64,000 nucleotides of DNA from Geosporobacter ferrireducens (GTDB lineage: Bacteria; Bacillota; Clostridia; Peptostreptococcales; Thermotaleaceae). The position numbers and the translations under genes are program-made. Position 1 is the stretch's first letter. Each line of letters opens with the position of its first letter. Below the pieces are notes generated by a model that saw nothing but the letters and a program-made list of their open reading frames with translations, was not told the origin of the DNA and did not search any database. Shown piece by piece: positions 18,141-27,519 of this stretch. The stretch spans positions 434,001 through 498,000 of the forward strand of contig NZ_CP017269.1 in NCBI RefSeq assembly GCF_001750685.1, read 5' to 3'.

Positions 18141-19265
18141 TTAAAGCTCCAGTTGTGCAATTACAGGAAAATGATCAGATATATCCATATCCAGCACCTC
18201 ATAATACATGGTTCTAAAGTCCTGAGTTGTAAAGATATAGTCGATTCTTGATTTAAAAACAAAACCATCATAGGTATGTTGATACTGATTCTCAAAAACC
18301 TCTGCTGTATCAATTAAATATTTCTTAAAATTAAAAAAATCTATATTACTATCAGTAGTATTAAAGTCCCCTACTAAAATAACTCTATTTCCTAAAAACC
18401 TTATAAACTGATCGATCGCCTGCATTTGCTTTTTTCTTTCTTCTCTATTTAATCCTAAATGAGTCACCAGAAAATTAACTTCTTCTTCCTCTACGCGAAT
18501 CTTACTCATTAATAATCCTCTTTTTTCTTTCCGATTCCCTGGTAAAATAACATTTTCAAAACTCTCGATAGGATATTTGCTAAGAATTGCATTGCCGTAC
18601 TCTGCTCCAAGAATCCGTATGTTGGAACCATAGGCATAATGCATATCTAGTTCTTCAGCCAATTTTTGGATCTGATCTTCAAATCGAGAACGATATACAC
18701 TCTTATCTACTTCCTGCAATCCAACGATATCTACATTGTGATCCCGTATAACCTTAGCTACATCATTCAAATTATAGGCTCCAAACTTGCTTCTTCCATG
18801 ATGAATATTAAAGCTCATCACTTTTAGTTGATTGATCTCTTCCACAAACACACCCTTACTTTCCTGTTGTATCACAGCGGTTTCAATCGTATCTTCTATT
18901 ATTTCTAAATCCTTCAGCCAGAAGTTCTCCTCCCGTTGTGTCCCGGGAAATAATGTGAAATGGATTTGTTTTTTTCCTTTCAGAACTCCCGTATTGAGTA
19001 AAAACACATTTTTCGTACTGTCATTTAATACTTCAACCGTATGATAGTTTAAATGAATACCCGCTAAAAACCTGCTCTCCATATGGTAGATTTCCAAATA
19101 AACGCTCCCAATATTCGTGGGGGTATATATTTTTATAAGAGAATTATTATTGCTGCCTTTAATTATTTTCATTTCAATCTCTTCTTCAGAAAATACAGTA
19201 GTGGAAAAAGAAAATCCCACTAGAAATAACAATGCCAAAATCAGAACTGCAGCAATTTTTCTCAA
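18141..19265 (-). CDS. Exported endonuclease/exonuclease/phosphatase-family protein
   Basis: The 374-residue protein begins with a signal peptide or anchor (AAVLILALLFLVGFSFSTTVF). A beta-rich region of unknown role follows (about 30-140). The EEP fold starts at about 148 (LKVMSFNIHHGR), with the metal ligand in IVGLQEVD, GNAILSKYPI, the catalytic VGDFNTT and the terminal SDHFPVIAQLEL. Substrates of EEP proteins range from DNA to phospholipids and cannot be told apart here, but the export signal makes an extracellular phosphodiesterase likely. The start is TTG at 19265 with GGGGGAGGGG upstream. It is monocistronic, with its own terminator. Confidence 0.85.
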   Translation of the reverse strand: MRKIAAVLILALLFLVGFSFSTTVFSEEEIEMKIIKGSNNNSLIKIYTPTNIGSVYLEIYHMESRFLAGIHLNYHTVEVLNDSTKNVFLLNTGVLKGKKQIHFTLFPGTQREENFWLKDLEIIEDTIETAVIQQESKGVFVEEINQLKVMSFNIHHGRSKFGAYNLNDVAKVIRDHNVDIVGLQEVDKSVYRSRFEDQIQKLAEELDMHYAYGSNIRILGAEYGNAILSKYPIESFENVILPGNRKEKRGLLMSKIRVEEEEVNFLVTHLGLNREERKKQMQAIDQFIRFLGNRVILVGDFNTTDSNIDFFNFKKYLIDTAEVFENQYQHTYDGFVFKSRIDYIFTTQDFRTMYYEVLDMDISDHFPVIAQLEL

Positions 19266-19400
19266 TGTATACCCCTCCCCCTTTTTTAAATTTTCTGACT
19301 ATATTATACCATATCCCCCACTACTTTGTTTACTTGATAATTTTTACAAATAAAAAAACATTCTTAGATTGACAAAGTCTTGATATTTTTCGATTTTAGA

Positions 19401-19435
19401 CAATAAAAAAAAGACCAAATGGTCTTTTTTTATTG
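19401..19435. terminator. Bidirectional terminator after yqeY
   Basis: A 15-bp inverted repeat (core AGACC/GGTCT with an AAAT loop) is flanked by A and T tracts on both sides. It overlaps the yqeY stop codon and ends the rpsU-yqeY unit on the minus strand. Confidence 0.88.
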
Positions 19436-19873
19436 TAAATGTTTTTTAACAACTTGATTAACAAGTTTTCCGTCAGCACGACCTTTTACCTTAGGCATCA
19501 GAGCGGCCATAACCTTTCCCATGTCCTTAGCAGTGCTTGCACCAGTCTCATTGAGCACCTGAACAACAATTTCCGAAATTTCATCCTCCGTTAACTGCTT
19601 CGGTAAGTAGGTCAACAAAACTTCAATTTCTGCCTTTGCTTCATTTACAAGGTCTTCTCTTCCACCCTTAGCAAATTCTTCAATAGCATCTTTCTTTTGC
19701 TTTACTTGTTTTGACATGATTTCCAAAACACTGTCATCGTCAAGTTCTACTCTATGATCAACTTCATACTGTTTAATCGAAGCTCTTACCATTGTGATAA
19801 CAGACTTTTTCAGCTGGTCTTTCTCTTTCATGGCTATTTTTAGATCTTCCATTAATTTTTCTTTGAGGGACAT
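19430..19873 (-). CDS. yqeY: GatB/YqeY domain-containing protein
   Basis: The 147-residue protein is a complete free-standing YqeY. It starts MSLKEKLMEDLKIAMKEKD, contains a helical bundle with VRASIKQYEVDHR, and ends in the GatB-like tail domain (TGASTAKDMGKVMAALMPKV, then KGRADGKLVNQVVKKHL). This tail resembles the tRNA-binding tail of GatB, but the protein is not itself an amidotransferase. The role in Firmicutes is unsettled. The ATG at 19873 has AGAGGTGA. It lies 13 bp after rpsU, the conserved neighbour. Confidence 0.93.
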   Translation of the reverse strand: MSLKEKLMEDLKIAMKEKDQLKKSVITMVRASIKQYEVDHRVELDDDSVLEIMSKQVKQKKDAIEEFAKGGREDLVNEAKAEIEVLLTYLPKQLTEDEISEIVVQVLNETGASTAKDMGKVMAALMPKVKGRADGKLVNQVVKKHLQ

Positions 19874-19886
19874 AGTTTCACCTCTT

Positions 19887-20069
19887 TTAGAATTTCTTAG
19901 CGTTTTTTCTTCTTGCAGCCTCTGCTTTTTTCTTACGTCTTACACTAGGCTTCTCATAATGCTCTCTTTTTCTAACTTCTGACAAAACACCAGCTTTGGC
20001 ACATGAACGCTTAAATCTACGAAGAGCACTCTCAAGAGTTTCATTTTCCCCAACTTTAATTTGTGACAT
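19887..20069 (-). CDS. rpsU: 30S ribosomal protein S21
   Basis: The 60-residue basic protein matches S21: [20 protein letters not shown], then [18 protein letters not shown]. Open frames extend upstream, but the ATG at 20069 is preceded by GGGAGGGAG and gives the canonical N-terminus. It is transcribed from the promoter at 20161-20189 and followed by yqeY. Confidence 0.97.
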   Translation of the reverse strand: MSQIKVGENETLESALRRFKRSCAKAGVLSEVRKREHYEKPSVRRKKKAEAARRKNAKKF

Positions 20070-20160
20070 ATAATTCTCCCTCCCTCCGCTAGCAATCTTG
20101 TGCTGTATCCATAGCAAAATACACAGCTATAGAGAATCAAAATGTGTATAATACTATGTC

Positions 20161-20189
20161 ATTATACATTATATTTACTATTTCTGCAA
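20161..20189 (-). promoter_or_regulatory. Sigma-A promoter of rpsU-yqeY
   Basis: On the minus strand TTGCAG (20184-20189) and TATAAT (20161-20166) are spaced by 17 bp. The leader to the rpsU ATG would be about 85 nt. Confidence 0.8.
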
Positions 20190-20196
20190 CTTTTTT

Positions 20197-20541
20197 TTAA
20201 CCTGGCGGCCATTTCATTTGCCGCCCACCCAGTAAGTGAAAATGCAAGTGATGAACTGTCTGTCCTCCAGAGTCGCCACAGTTATTAACAATTCGATAAC
20301 CGTCCTTACTGATATTCAATTCTTCTGCAATTTTTTTTGCAATTAGGTGAATGTGTCCCAGAAGATCCCGATGGATCTCTCCAATCTCGGCAATCGAAAC
20401 AATATGTTCTTTTGGGATAATGAGTATATGGACGGGAGCTGCAGGACTTATATCATAAAAAGCCAATACCTGTTCATCCTCATAGGCTATTTTAGATGGA
20501 ATTTCTTTGGATATGATCTTACAAAAAATACAGTCAGACAC
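20197..20541 (-). CDS. hinT: HIT family nucleotide-binding hydrolase (HinT-like)
   Basis: The 114-residue protein is of typical HinT length. It has the N-terminal CIFCKII, then HVLIIPKEHI and the histidine triad GGQTVHHLHFHLLGG (HxHxH). HinT proteins hydrolyse adenosine phosphoramidates. The GTG at 20541, 8 bp from AAGGAGG, is the better start. A GTG three codons upstream lies in the ribosome binding site itself. Confidence 0.93.
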   Translation of the reverse strand: MSDCIFCKIISKEIPSKIAYEDEQVLAFYDISPAAPVHILIIPKEHIVSIAEIGEIHRDLLGHIHLIAKKIAEELNISKDGYRIVNNCGDSGGQTVHHLHFHLLGGRQMKWPPG

Positions 20542-20622
20542 GCTGTTCACCTCCTTAAATAAGGTTTCTCATAAGCTCAAATACATATTCAACAGAAATG
20601 AAAAAATTCCTGCTTATCGCAT

Positions 20623-21942
20623 CTATAAGTCATTTTTTTCTTCAGCAGGAGTGCCCATCAGCGCATCACCTTGTATATCTGTAAGTAGGACTGATTTTAT
20701 TTTACTTTCAGGACTTTCATTAAATTTGCAAAGTACACGTATATAATTATCTGTCAGTCCCTCATAATATTCCTTATATTCTTGGCTTGCAACCTCAAAT
20801 AGCACGTCTCTTCGGGTATTAAGAAACTTTTCATTATATTTAATTATATCCTCAGAAGCTAAGCGCATGAGCCGCTCACTTCTCTGCTGCTTTATTTCTG
20901 CCGATACCTGTCGCTCATATTTTGCAGCAGGCGTTCCCTTTCTTGGAGAGTATTTAAATACATGGATTTGACTAAAGGAAATTTCTTGTACAAAATCATA
21001 TGTTTTTTCGAATTCTTCCCCTGTCTCTCCGGGAAAACCTACCATGATATCTGTAGTAAGAGAAACATCAGGGAGATATTTTCTAAGGATATCTACTTTT
21101 TCTTTGTACTCTGTTGTTGTGTATTTTCGATTCATTCTCTTTAGTGTCTCATCGCAGCCGCTTTGCAGAGAAAGGTGAAAATGCGGACACATTTTATGAA
21201 GCTGTACAATCTCCGCAACAAAAGCTTCGCTGATCAACGTGGGCTCTATAGAGCTTAATCGAATTCTTTCAACGCCTGCTATAGGATGAATTGCCTTAAG
21301 TACATCCAGCAAGGAGCCTTTATCTAAATCCTTACCATAGGAGGCTACATGTATCCCTGTTAATACGACTTCCTTAAAGCCGTTATCAGCCAACCGCTGC
21401 ACTTCTTTAATAATATCTTCAGGCTTTCTGCTTCGTATAGGTCCTCTGGCATAAGGTATAATACAGTAGGTACAATATTGATTACAGCCTTCTTGAATCT
21501 TGAGAAACGCCCTAGTCTTCCCTTTTATCTCTCCTATGGTCATTTCTTCAAATTCTCTGATCTGCATGATATCTTCAACTGCATAAATTCTTTCATTAGC
21601 CTTTCTGAATTTTTCAACGTACTCTACAATTCTATTTCGATCATTGGTACCCAATATAATATTTACACCCTCTATACTGGAAACCTCCTCTGGTGCTGTC
21701 TGCGAATAACACCCTACTACAGCAATGACTGCATCCGGATTGTCTTTTTTGGCCCGACGAATTAATTGCCGTGATTTTCGATCTCCAAGGCTGGTAACCG
21801 TACAGGTATTGATCACATAGACATCTGCACTGGCTTCATCGTCAACCACCTGGTAGCCAGCTTTTTCAAATAACTCGCCCATGGCTTCTGTTTCGTACTG
21901 ATTAACTTTGCACCCAAGGGTATAAAATGCTACTTTTTTCAC
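20623..21942 (-). CDS. mtaB: tRNA t6A37 C2-methylthiotransferase MtaB
   Basis: The 439-residue radical SAM enzyme converts t6A37 to ms2t6A in tRNAs reading ANN codons. The N-terminal UPF0004 domain has Cys11, Cys47 and Cys78 for the auxiliary 4Fe-4S cluster (TLGCKVNQYE, NTCTVT, VGCYSQ). The radical SAM CxxxCxxC is C153/C157/C160 (CNQYCTYCIIPYARG). A C-terminal TRAM-like domain closes the protein. The start is GTG at 21942 with GGAGG upstream. It is 1 bp after the rsmE stop, in the operon prmA-rsmE-mtaB. Confidence 0.96.
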   Translation of the reverse strand: MKKVAFYTLGCKVNQYETEAMGELFEKAGYQVVDDEASADVYVINTCTVTSLGDRKSRQLIRRAKKDNPDAVIAVVGCYSQTAPEEVSSIEGVNIILGTNDRNRIVEYVEKFRKANERIYAVEDIMQIREFEEMTIGEIKGKTRAFLKIQEGCNQYCTYCIIPYARGPIRSRKPEDIIKEVQRLADNGFKEVVLTGIHVASYGKDLDKGSLLDVLKAIHPIAGVERIRLSSIEPTLISEAFVAEIVQLHKMCPHFHLSLQSGCDETLKRMNRKYTTTEYKEKVDILRKYLPDVSLTTDIMVGFPGETGEEFEKTYDFVQEISFSQIHVFKYSPRKGTPAAKYERQVSAEIKQQRSERLMRLASEDIIKYNEKFLNTRRDVLFEVASQEYKEYYEGLTDNYIRVLCKFNESPESKIKSVLLTDIQGDALMGTPAEEKNDL

Positions 21943-22701
21943 CTATATACCTCCTAAATCCCCTAGTTCATACATGAGGGTACTTAAAACAACAAATCCT
22001 GCTGTTTCTGTTCTCAGAATTCTTTTGCCAAGGCTTATGGACATACTTCCTAATTCTTTAGCAATCTCAATCTCAGTCTCTTCAAATCCACCCTCTGGGC
22101 CAATAATAACGGCTATCTTTTTGGGGCTCATTTGTTCTTTTAAAAGCGTTTTTAATCCCAAAACAGTTTCCTTTTCATAAGGAATAATAACTAAATCAAA
22201 TAGAGGCAGTACATCTCGTAGTTGAGAAAAATTTATCGGAAGTCCGATCTGTGGTATGACTCCTCTTTTAGATTGTTTCGCAGCTTCTTCTGCAATCTTT
22301 TGCCATCGCTCTATTTTCTTCACTTCGTCTTTTTTGTCTTTTAGCTGAACCACTGTTCGCGCTGTATTCAGCGGAATAATGCTATGAATTCCTAGTTCTG
22401 TGCATTTTTGTATGATTATTTCCATTTTTGTACCCTTTGGCATTCCTTGGAAAAGTGTCACTTCTATAGGCGGTTCTGTATCTGAAAGAAATTTTTCTAG
22501 TATTTTCAATTCTATTTTTGTTTTGGAAAGGGATAAAATCTCCCCAATATAAATTCCTTTTTCTCCATCACATACTTCTAATATATCTTCTTCTGCAAGT
22601 CTAAGTACTTTAATGATATGCTTCACATCTTCCGGGTCATCAAGAACAATCAGCTTCTGGTCTCCTATGATATTTTTTCTGTCTACAAAAAATCTATTCA
22701 T
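21943..22701 (-). CDS. rsmE: 16S rRNA m3U1498 methyltransferase RsmE
   Basis: The 252-residue SPOUT-class methyltransferase has a PUA-like N-terminal domain (MNRFFVDRKNI, then DVKHIIKVLRL). Its catalytic trefoil-knot half contains KCTELGIHSIIPLNT, the SAM-binding loop IIGPEGGFEETEIE, and SLGKRILRTETAGFVVLSTL. The ATG at 22701 overlaps the prmA stop by 8 bp and has GAGGGTGAT upstream, so coupling to prmA is likely. Confidence 0.96.
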   Translation of the reverse strand: MNRFFVDRKNIIGDQKLIVLDDPEDVKHIIKVLRLAEEDILEVCDGEKGIYIGEILSLSKTKIELKILEKFLSDTEPPIEVTLFQGMPKGTKMEIIIQKCTELGIHSIIPLNTARTVVQLKDKKDEVKKIERWQKIAEEAAKQSKRGVIPQIGLPINFSQLRDVLPLFDLVIIPYEKETVLGLKTLLKEQMSPKKIAVIIGPEGGFEETEIEIAKELGSMSISLGKRILRTETAGFVVLSTLMYELGDLGGI

Positions 22702-23650
22702 TTTTCTGATCACCCTCTGGCTTTGATACAATTGCAGCCCATTCTCCCAGGGTTTCGATCTGCAGGATTTCCAGCCTATTTTTGTTGAGCGCCGCCGTTA
22801 CTTCATCGATTTTATCCAATATAATTCCTGAGGCAATAAATATACTGTCTCTTTTTAGGAACTTCCTTATATCTTCAGCCAGAATGACTATAATGTCCGC
22901 AATAATATTGGCCACTACAATATCCGCCTGTTCATGCAGGGTATCCAACAAATTTCCACGTTTAATTTCAACCTGTCCAACTACATGGTTGTCTTCTACA
23001 TTTTTTTTCGATACTTTTACCGCAACTTCATCAAGGTCGATTCCTACTACTTTTTTTGCACCTAATTTTGCGGCAACAATCGATAAAATTCCACTACCAC
23101 ACCCGATGTCAAAAACAAGACTGTCAGCTGTAACATATTTCTCTAGGTTTTGGACACACATCATGGTTGTTTCATGTGTTCCAGTTCCAAAGGCCATACC
23201 TGGATCAAGTTCAACAATAATTTCTTCCTCTTGAGGTGTATAAGACTCCCACGTAGGTTTAACGACAATTTTGCCGCCGATTTTCTTTGGTTTATAGTAT
23301 TTTTTCCATGCATTGGCCCAATCTTCTTCATATACTTCTGTAGTCGTTACCTCTCCTAAACCCTTATCCAGGTTATATTGAGGTATCATTTCCACACTTT
23401 GTCGGATCCATTCAATTTTGTCGATAAGGTCCTCACTCTCTGGAAGGTATCCCTTAACAATTGCACCCTCCAATACATTTTGCAGCAGTGACTCATCTAC
23501 ATAGTCCCAGTCTCCAGCATCCTTTTCTTTAAAGATTGGATCGTTGGGATCCTCAATAACAACGCCGCCTACGCCTACATCGTAAAGAATATTGGAAACT
23601 GCTTCGATTGCTTCTGTGGTTGTCTTTATCTTTACCTCAATCCATTTCAT
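22694..23650 (-). CDS. prmA: Ribosomal protein L11 methyltransferase
   Basis: The 318-residue class I SAM-dependent methyltransferase trimethylates L11. The N-terminal substrate domain starts MKWIEVKIKTTTEAIEAVSN. The catalytic domain has DPGMAFGTGTHETT, motif I VFDIGCGSGILSI, VVGIDLDEVAVKVSKKN and motif IV VVANIIADIIV. Of two ATGs two codons apart, the one at 23650 has the better spacing (7 bp) from GGAGGG. First of prmA-rsmE-mtaB, downstream of dnaJ in the conserved order. Confidence 0.96.
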   Translation of the reverse strand: MKWIEVKIKTTTEAIEAVSNILYDVGVGGVVIEDPNDPIFKEKDAGDWDYVDESLLQNVLEGAIVKGYLPESEDLIDKIEWIRQSVEMIPQYNLDKGLGEVTTTEVYEEDWANAWKKYYKPKKIGGKIVVKPTWESYTPQEEEIIVELDPGMAFGTGTHETTMMCVQNLEKYVTADSLVFDIGCGSGILSIVAAKLGAKKVVGIDLDEVAVKVSKKNVEDNHVVGQVEIKRGNLLDTLHEQADIVVANIIADIIVILAEDIRKFLKRDSIFIASGIILDKIDEVTAALNKNRLEILQIETLGEWAAIVSKPEGDQKNE

Positions 23651-23739
23651 TTGCATACCCTCCGTAGCTTTGACCTTTTATCGGATATATTATACCCTAA
23701 CCCTATAAAATTTACCAGTTAATTAAAATTCTTTCTTCT

Positions 23740-23767
23740 ATTAGAAACACCCAGCTTTAACTGGGTG
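23740..23767 (-). terminator. Hairpin terminator downstream of dnaJ
   Basis: CACCCAG (23748-23754) and CTGGGTG (23761-23767) form a stem with a six-base loop 9 bp after the dnaJ stop. The U tract on the minus strand is short (GUUUCU), so termination may be partial and prmA may receive read-through. Confidence 0.6.
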
Positions 23768-23775
23768 CTCTTAGA

Positions 23776-24909
23776 TTATATACCGAAAACATCTTTCACC
23801 TTATCAAAAAATGTCTTTCTTTGTTCATGAACATCCTCGCCCATCTCATCGGCGAACTGCTTTAATAACTCTTTCTGCTTGTCATTTAGCTTTTTGGGTA
23901 TCTCTACAACCACTTTTACATAGTGGTCTCCTCTGCCATATCCTCGCAAACTAGGGATACCCTTTCCCTTCATCCTAAAAATCGTACCACTTTGTGTACC
24001 TTCTGGTATTTTATATTTAATCCTGCCATCTAGGGTAGGTACAACTAATTCATCACCTAGTGCTGCTTGAACAAAAGTAATCGGCATTTCACAGATTACA
24101 TCGGTACCATCTCTTTGAAAGATTTCATGAGGCTTCACCCGTAATACAATATAGAGGTCTCCTGTAGGGCCCCCTTTTATACCAGGTTCTCCTTGCCCCC
24201 TTAAAGGTATCACTGAACCTGTATCTACTCCTGCAGGGATCTTTATATGAATTTTCTTATCTTTCATCACCTTGCCTGTACCGCCACAATCCTTACAAGG
24301 AGTTTCCGTAATGCTTCCCTCTCCATGGCAAACATCACAGGTTTTTACATTAACAAACTGTCCCAAAGGCGTTCGTTGCGCATACCGCACTTCACCAGAC
24401 CCATTACACTTTGAGCAGGTCTTTTTTGAAGTGCCCGGCTTTGCTCCTGTGCCACTACAAGTATTACAGCTTTCATGCCGAGAAACATTGATGTCTTTCT
24501 CTACACCAAAAGCAGCTTCCTCAAAGGTGATTCCTAATTCATATTTTAAATCAGCACCTTTTTGCGGTCCATTCCGCCGTCGTCCACCGGAGAATCCTCC
24601 GCCGAACATGTCAAAAATATCTCCAAAAATATCATCAAACCCACCGTAACCTGAGTAGCCTTCAAACCCGCCGTCGCCATTCCCACCTACTCCTGCATGT
24701 CCAAACTGGTCATATCTCGTTCTTTTATTTGCATCGCTTAATACTTCATAGGCTTCATTGATTTCTTTAAACTTTTCTTCTGCTTCTTTGTTACCTGGGT
24801 TCTTATCTGGGTGATATTGCATTGCCAGTTTTCTGTAGGCTCTTTTAATTGCCTGTTCATCCACACCTTTTTCCAGGCCTAAGACTTCATAATAGTCTCT
24901 TTTCGCCAT
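23776..24909 (-). CDS. dnaJ: Chaperone protein DnaJ
   Basis: The 377-residue type I Hsp40 stimulates DnaK ATPase and delivers substrates. The J domain has HPD at 33-35. A Gly/Phe-rich linker follows (about 72-120, [19 protein letters not shown]). The zinc domain has four CxxCxGxG repeats ([32 protein letters not shown]), then the C-terminal peptide-binding domains. The frame is open further upstream, but the ATG at 24909 gives the canonical [12 protein letters not shown]. It is last in the hrcA operon and has its own promoter (24962-24990). Confidence 0.97.
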   Translation of the reverse strand: MAKRDYYEVLGLEKGVDEQAIKRAYRKLAMQYHPDKNPGNKEAEEKFKEINEAYEVLSDANKRTRYDQFGHAGVGGNGDGGFEGYSGYGGFDDIFGDIFDMFGGGFSGGRRRNGPQKGADLKYELGITFEEAAFGVEKDINVSRHESCNTCSGTGAKPGTSKKTCSKCNGSGEVRYAQRTPLGQFVNVKTCDVCHGEGSITETPCKDCGGTGKVMKDKKIHIKIPAGVDTGSVIPLRGQGEPGIKGGPTGDLYIVLRVKPHEIFQRDGTDVICEMPITFVQAALGDELVVPTLDGRIKYKIPEGTQSGTIFRMKGKGIPSLRGYGRGDHYVKVVVEIPKKLNDKQKELLKQFADEMGEDVHEQRKTFFDKVKDVFGI

Positions 24910-24961
24910 CCTTCTCACCGCCTTTCCAGTTAGGATTCGCGTAAACTCGCATACCTTATCT

Positions 24962-24990
24962 ATTATAAGAAATACTTTAGTAATATGCAA
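24962..24990 (-). promoter_or_regulatory. Internal sigma-A promoter ahead of dnaJ
   Basis: In the dnaK-dnaJ gap the minus strand carries TTGCAT (24985-24990) and a perfect TATAAT (24962-24967), 17 bp apart. It lies downstream of the intercistronic hairpin, so dnaJ could be made without the CIRCE-controlled promoter. Confidence 0.7.
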
Positions 24991-25007
24991 CCATTCTTCA
25001 CAACTAC

Positions 25008-25029
25008 AAGGCACCCAAAGGGGTGCCTT
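25008..25029 (-). terminator. Hairpin between dnaK and dnaJ
   Basis: AAGGCACCC and GGGTGCCTT pair perfectly (9 bp, four-base loop) just after the dnaK stop. On the minus strand there is no real U run, so it may be a weak terminator, an mRNA-stabilising 3' end or a processing site. Confidence 0.55.
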
Positions 25030-25036
25030 TTGTAGG

Positions 25037-26875
25037 TTATTTGTCTTCGTCTACTACTTCATAATCTGCATCAACTACATTTTCCTTGTCTGCGCTTCCA
25101 TCACCATGTGCTTCTTCTCCCTGCGCTGCACCTTGTTGTGCCGTCTGCTCATACATTTTTTGTGATAATACATGGAAAGCATTTGTCAATTCTTCTGTAG
25201 CTTTTTTCATTTCCTCAATATTGTCACCTTCTAAGGTTTTCTTTAATGCCTCTAAAGCTGCCTCTACCTTTGTTTTGTCCTCAGGACTAATTTTGTCGCC
25301 TACCTCTTTTAAAGCTTTTTCAGTTTCGTATACCATGGAATCTGCTTTATTCCTAATTTCGATAGCTTCTTTCTTCTTTTTATCTTCTTCGGCAAATTGC
25401 TCTGCTTCTCTAACCTTTTTCTGAATTTCTTCATCGGAAAGATTTGTAGATGCAGTAATGGCGATACTTTGCTCCTTACCAGTGCCCTTATCCTTTGCAC
25501 TAACATGTACGATTCCGTTTGCATCTATATCGAAGGTTACTTCAATTTGTGGAATTCCTCTTGGTGCTGGTAGAATTCCTGACAATTGGAATCTTCCTAA
25601 AGTGATATTATCTGATGCCATCTGTCTTTCGCCTTGCAGCACATGAATATCTACAGCCGTTTGATTATCTGCAGCCGTTGAGAATACTTGACTCTTTCTT
25701 GTAGGTATCGTTGTATTTCGCTCAATTAGTCTCGTAAATACACCGCCTAAGGTTTCTATTCCTAATGAGAGTGGCGTCACATCCAGCAGTAACACGTCTT
25801 TTACTTCTCCTGTTAAAACACCTGCTTGTACAGCAGCGCCAATAGCAACGCACTCATCAGGATTCACACCTTTATGCGGATCTTTTCCTGTTAACTTTTT
25901 CACAGCTTCTTGTACCGCTGGAATTCGCGTAGAACCCCCTACTAGAATCACTTTATGAATGTCAGCTGCAGTTAGCTTCGCATCCTCTAATGCCTTTCTT
26001 GTTGGTCCCATGCTAGCTTCAACCAAATGTGCAGTTAACTGATCGAATTTTGCCCGTGTTAAGTCCATATTTAAGTGAAGTGGTCCATTGGCAGTTGCTG
26101 TAATAAATGGTAGGTTGATATTTGTAGTCTGCATACTGGAAAGCTCTTTCTTTGCTTTTTCTGCTGCTTCCTTTAATCTCTGCAGAGACATTTTATCTTG
26201 CCTTAGATCTACGCCATTTTCTTTTTTAAAGGCTTCCGCTAAATAATCCATAACTACTTGATCAAAATCGTCCCCACCAAGATGGTTATTTCCATTTGTA
26301 GCTAAAACTTCGAATACCCCATCTCCCAATTCTAGAATCGATACATCAAATGTACCTCCACCCAAATCAAAAACCATAATTTTATGATGTTCTGTATCTT
26401 TATCCAAACCATAAGCCAGGGATGCTGCCGTAGGCTCGTTGATGATTCGCTTTACTTCTAAACCTGCAATTTTTCCTGCATCCTTTGTTGCTTGTCTTTG
26501 GCTGTCAGTAAAATATGCAGGTACCGTAATTACTGCCTCTGTTACCTTTTCACCTAAGTAAGCTTCAGCATCCGCCTTTAGTTTCATTAAGATCATCGCT
26601 GATATATCCTGAGGCGTGTAGTCTTTGCCATCTATTGTAACCTTATGGTCAGAACCCATATATCGCTTAATGGATATAATCGTTCTATCCGGATTTGTAA
26701 TTGCTTGTCGCTTGGCAGTTTCTCCTGCTAGTCTTTCACCATTTTTTGTGAAAGCTACAATGGATGGTGTGGTTCTATTTCCCTCTGCGTTTGGAATTAC
26801 TACTGGCTCTCCACCTTCTAATACAGAAACACATGAATTTGTTGTTCCTAAGTCAATACCGATTACTTTACCCAT
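25037..26875 (-). CDS. dnaK: Chaperone protein DnaK (Hsp70)
   Basis: The 612-residue Hsp70 has the ATPase domain with [15 protein letters not shown], phosphate-binding [15 protein letters not shown] and [13 protein letters not shown]. The linker is [15 protein letters not shown] substrate-binding domain and lid follow, and the end is the acidic tail [11 protein letters not shown]. The ATG at 26875 gives the standard [14 protein letters not shown] two codons upstream is closer to GGGAGG and cannot be excluded. It follows grpE by 39 bp in the HrcA-regulated operon. Confidence 0.97.
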   Translation of the reverse strand: MGKVIGIDLGTTNSCVSVLEGGEPVVIPNAEGNRTTPSIVAFTKNGERLAGETAKRQAITNPDRTIISIKRYMGSDHKVTIDGKDYTPQDISAMILMKLKADAEAYLGEKVTEAVITVPAYFTDSQRQATKDAGKIAGLEVKRIINEPTAASLAYGLDKDTEHHKIMVFDLGGGTFDVSILELGDGVFEVLATNGNNHLGGDDFDQVVMDYLAEAFKKENGVDLRQDKMSLQRLKEAAEKAKKELSSMQTTNINLPFITATANGPLHLNMDLTRAKFDQLTAHLVEASMGPTRKALEDAKLTAADIHKVILVGGSTRIPAVQEAVKKLTGKDPHKGVNPDECVAIGAAVQAGVLTGEVKDVLLLDVTPLSLGIETLGGVFTRLIERNTTIPTRKSQVFSTAADNQTAVDIHVLQGERQMASDNITLGRFQLSGILPAPRGIPQIEVTFDIDANGIVHVSAKDKGTGKEQSIAITASTNLSDEEIQKKVREAEQFAEEDKKKKEAIEIRNKADSMVYETEKALKEVGDKISPEDKTKVEAALEALKKTLEGDNIEEMKKATEELTNAFHVLSQKMYEQTAQQGAAQGEEAHGDGSADKENVVDADYEVVDEDK

Positions 26876-26914
26876 AATCAATTTTTCCTCCCTTATATAT
26901 AGTTACAATAATAT

Positions 26915-27493
26915 TTAATTGGATACTTTAACCATACTTGGACGAATCACTTTCCCATTTAAGGCATATCCTTTTTGATATACTTCTAGCACTTTATTCG
27001 TTTCCTCTGACCCACTTGCTTCTTGCATCACTGCATGATGGCGATTGGGGTCAAAATCCTCTCCTAAAGCTTTAATCTCCTCTAGTCCGTTGTTATTCAT
27101 CGTATCTAAAAATTGCTGAAGAATCATTTCAATGCCCTTTGTTACGGCTTCATCCTTATTGCCTTCTTCAGATATAGACCTTACGGCACGTTCTAGATTA
27201 TCAATTGCAGGAAGCAATTCCAATATTAATTTTTCATTTGCGTAACTATGAAGCTCGCTCTTTTCTTTTTCAACTCTTCTTTTATAATTCTGAAAATCTG
27301 CAGAAATCCGCAAGTATTTGCTGTTCATCTCTTCAACTTCTTCAGTCTTTTTCGCCAATAGTTCCTTCAAGTCCTCTTCCTGATACAACTGTCGCTGTTC
27401 ATTTAACTCTTCCTTTGTGGCTTCTAGATCACTCTTGGCAGTTTCATCATTCGTAAAGGCTTTTTCATCTTTTCCCGAGTAATTTTGTTCCAT
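26915..27493 (-). CDS. grpE: Nucleotide exchange factor GrpE
   Basis: The 192-residue DnaK cofactor has an acidic, disordered N-terminus (about 1-45), a long coiled coil (about 45-95, ending YLRISADFQNYKRRVEKEK), and the four-helix and beta-wing region (LLPAIDNLERAV, LGEDFDPNRHHAVMQ, VYQKGYALNGKVIRPSMVKV). The ATG at 27493 is well spaced from GTAGGTGA. The GTG at 27502 lies in that site. It is located between the chaperonin gene and dnaK. Confidence 0.96.
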   Translation of the reverse strand: MEQNYSGKDEKAFTNDETAKSDLEATKEELNEQRQLYQEEDLKELLAKKTEEVEEMNSKYLRISADFQNYKRRVEKEKSELHSYANEKLILELLPAIDNLERAVRSISEEGNKDEAVTKGIEMILQQFLDTMNNNGLEEIKALGEDFDPNRHHAVMQEASGSEETNKVLEVYQKGYALNGKVIRPSMVKVSN

Positions 27494-27519
27494 CTTCTTC
27501 ACCTACCCTAAGTCATAAT

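Noticed and set aside
24272..24649. 125-codon plus-strand open frame
   Set aside because: Antisense to the dnaJ zinc-finger region; it arises from the biased codons of the CxxCxGxG repeats.
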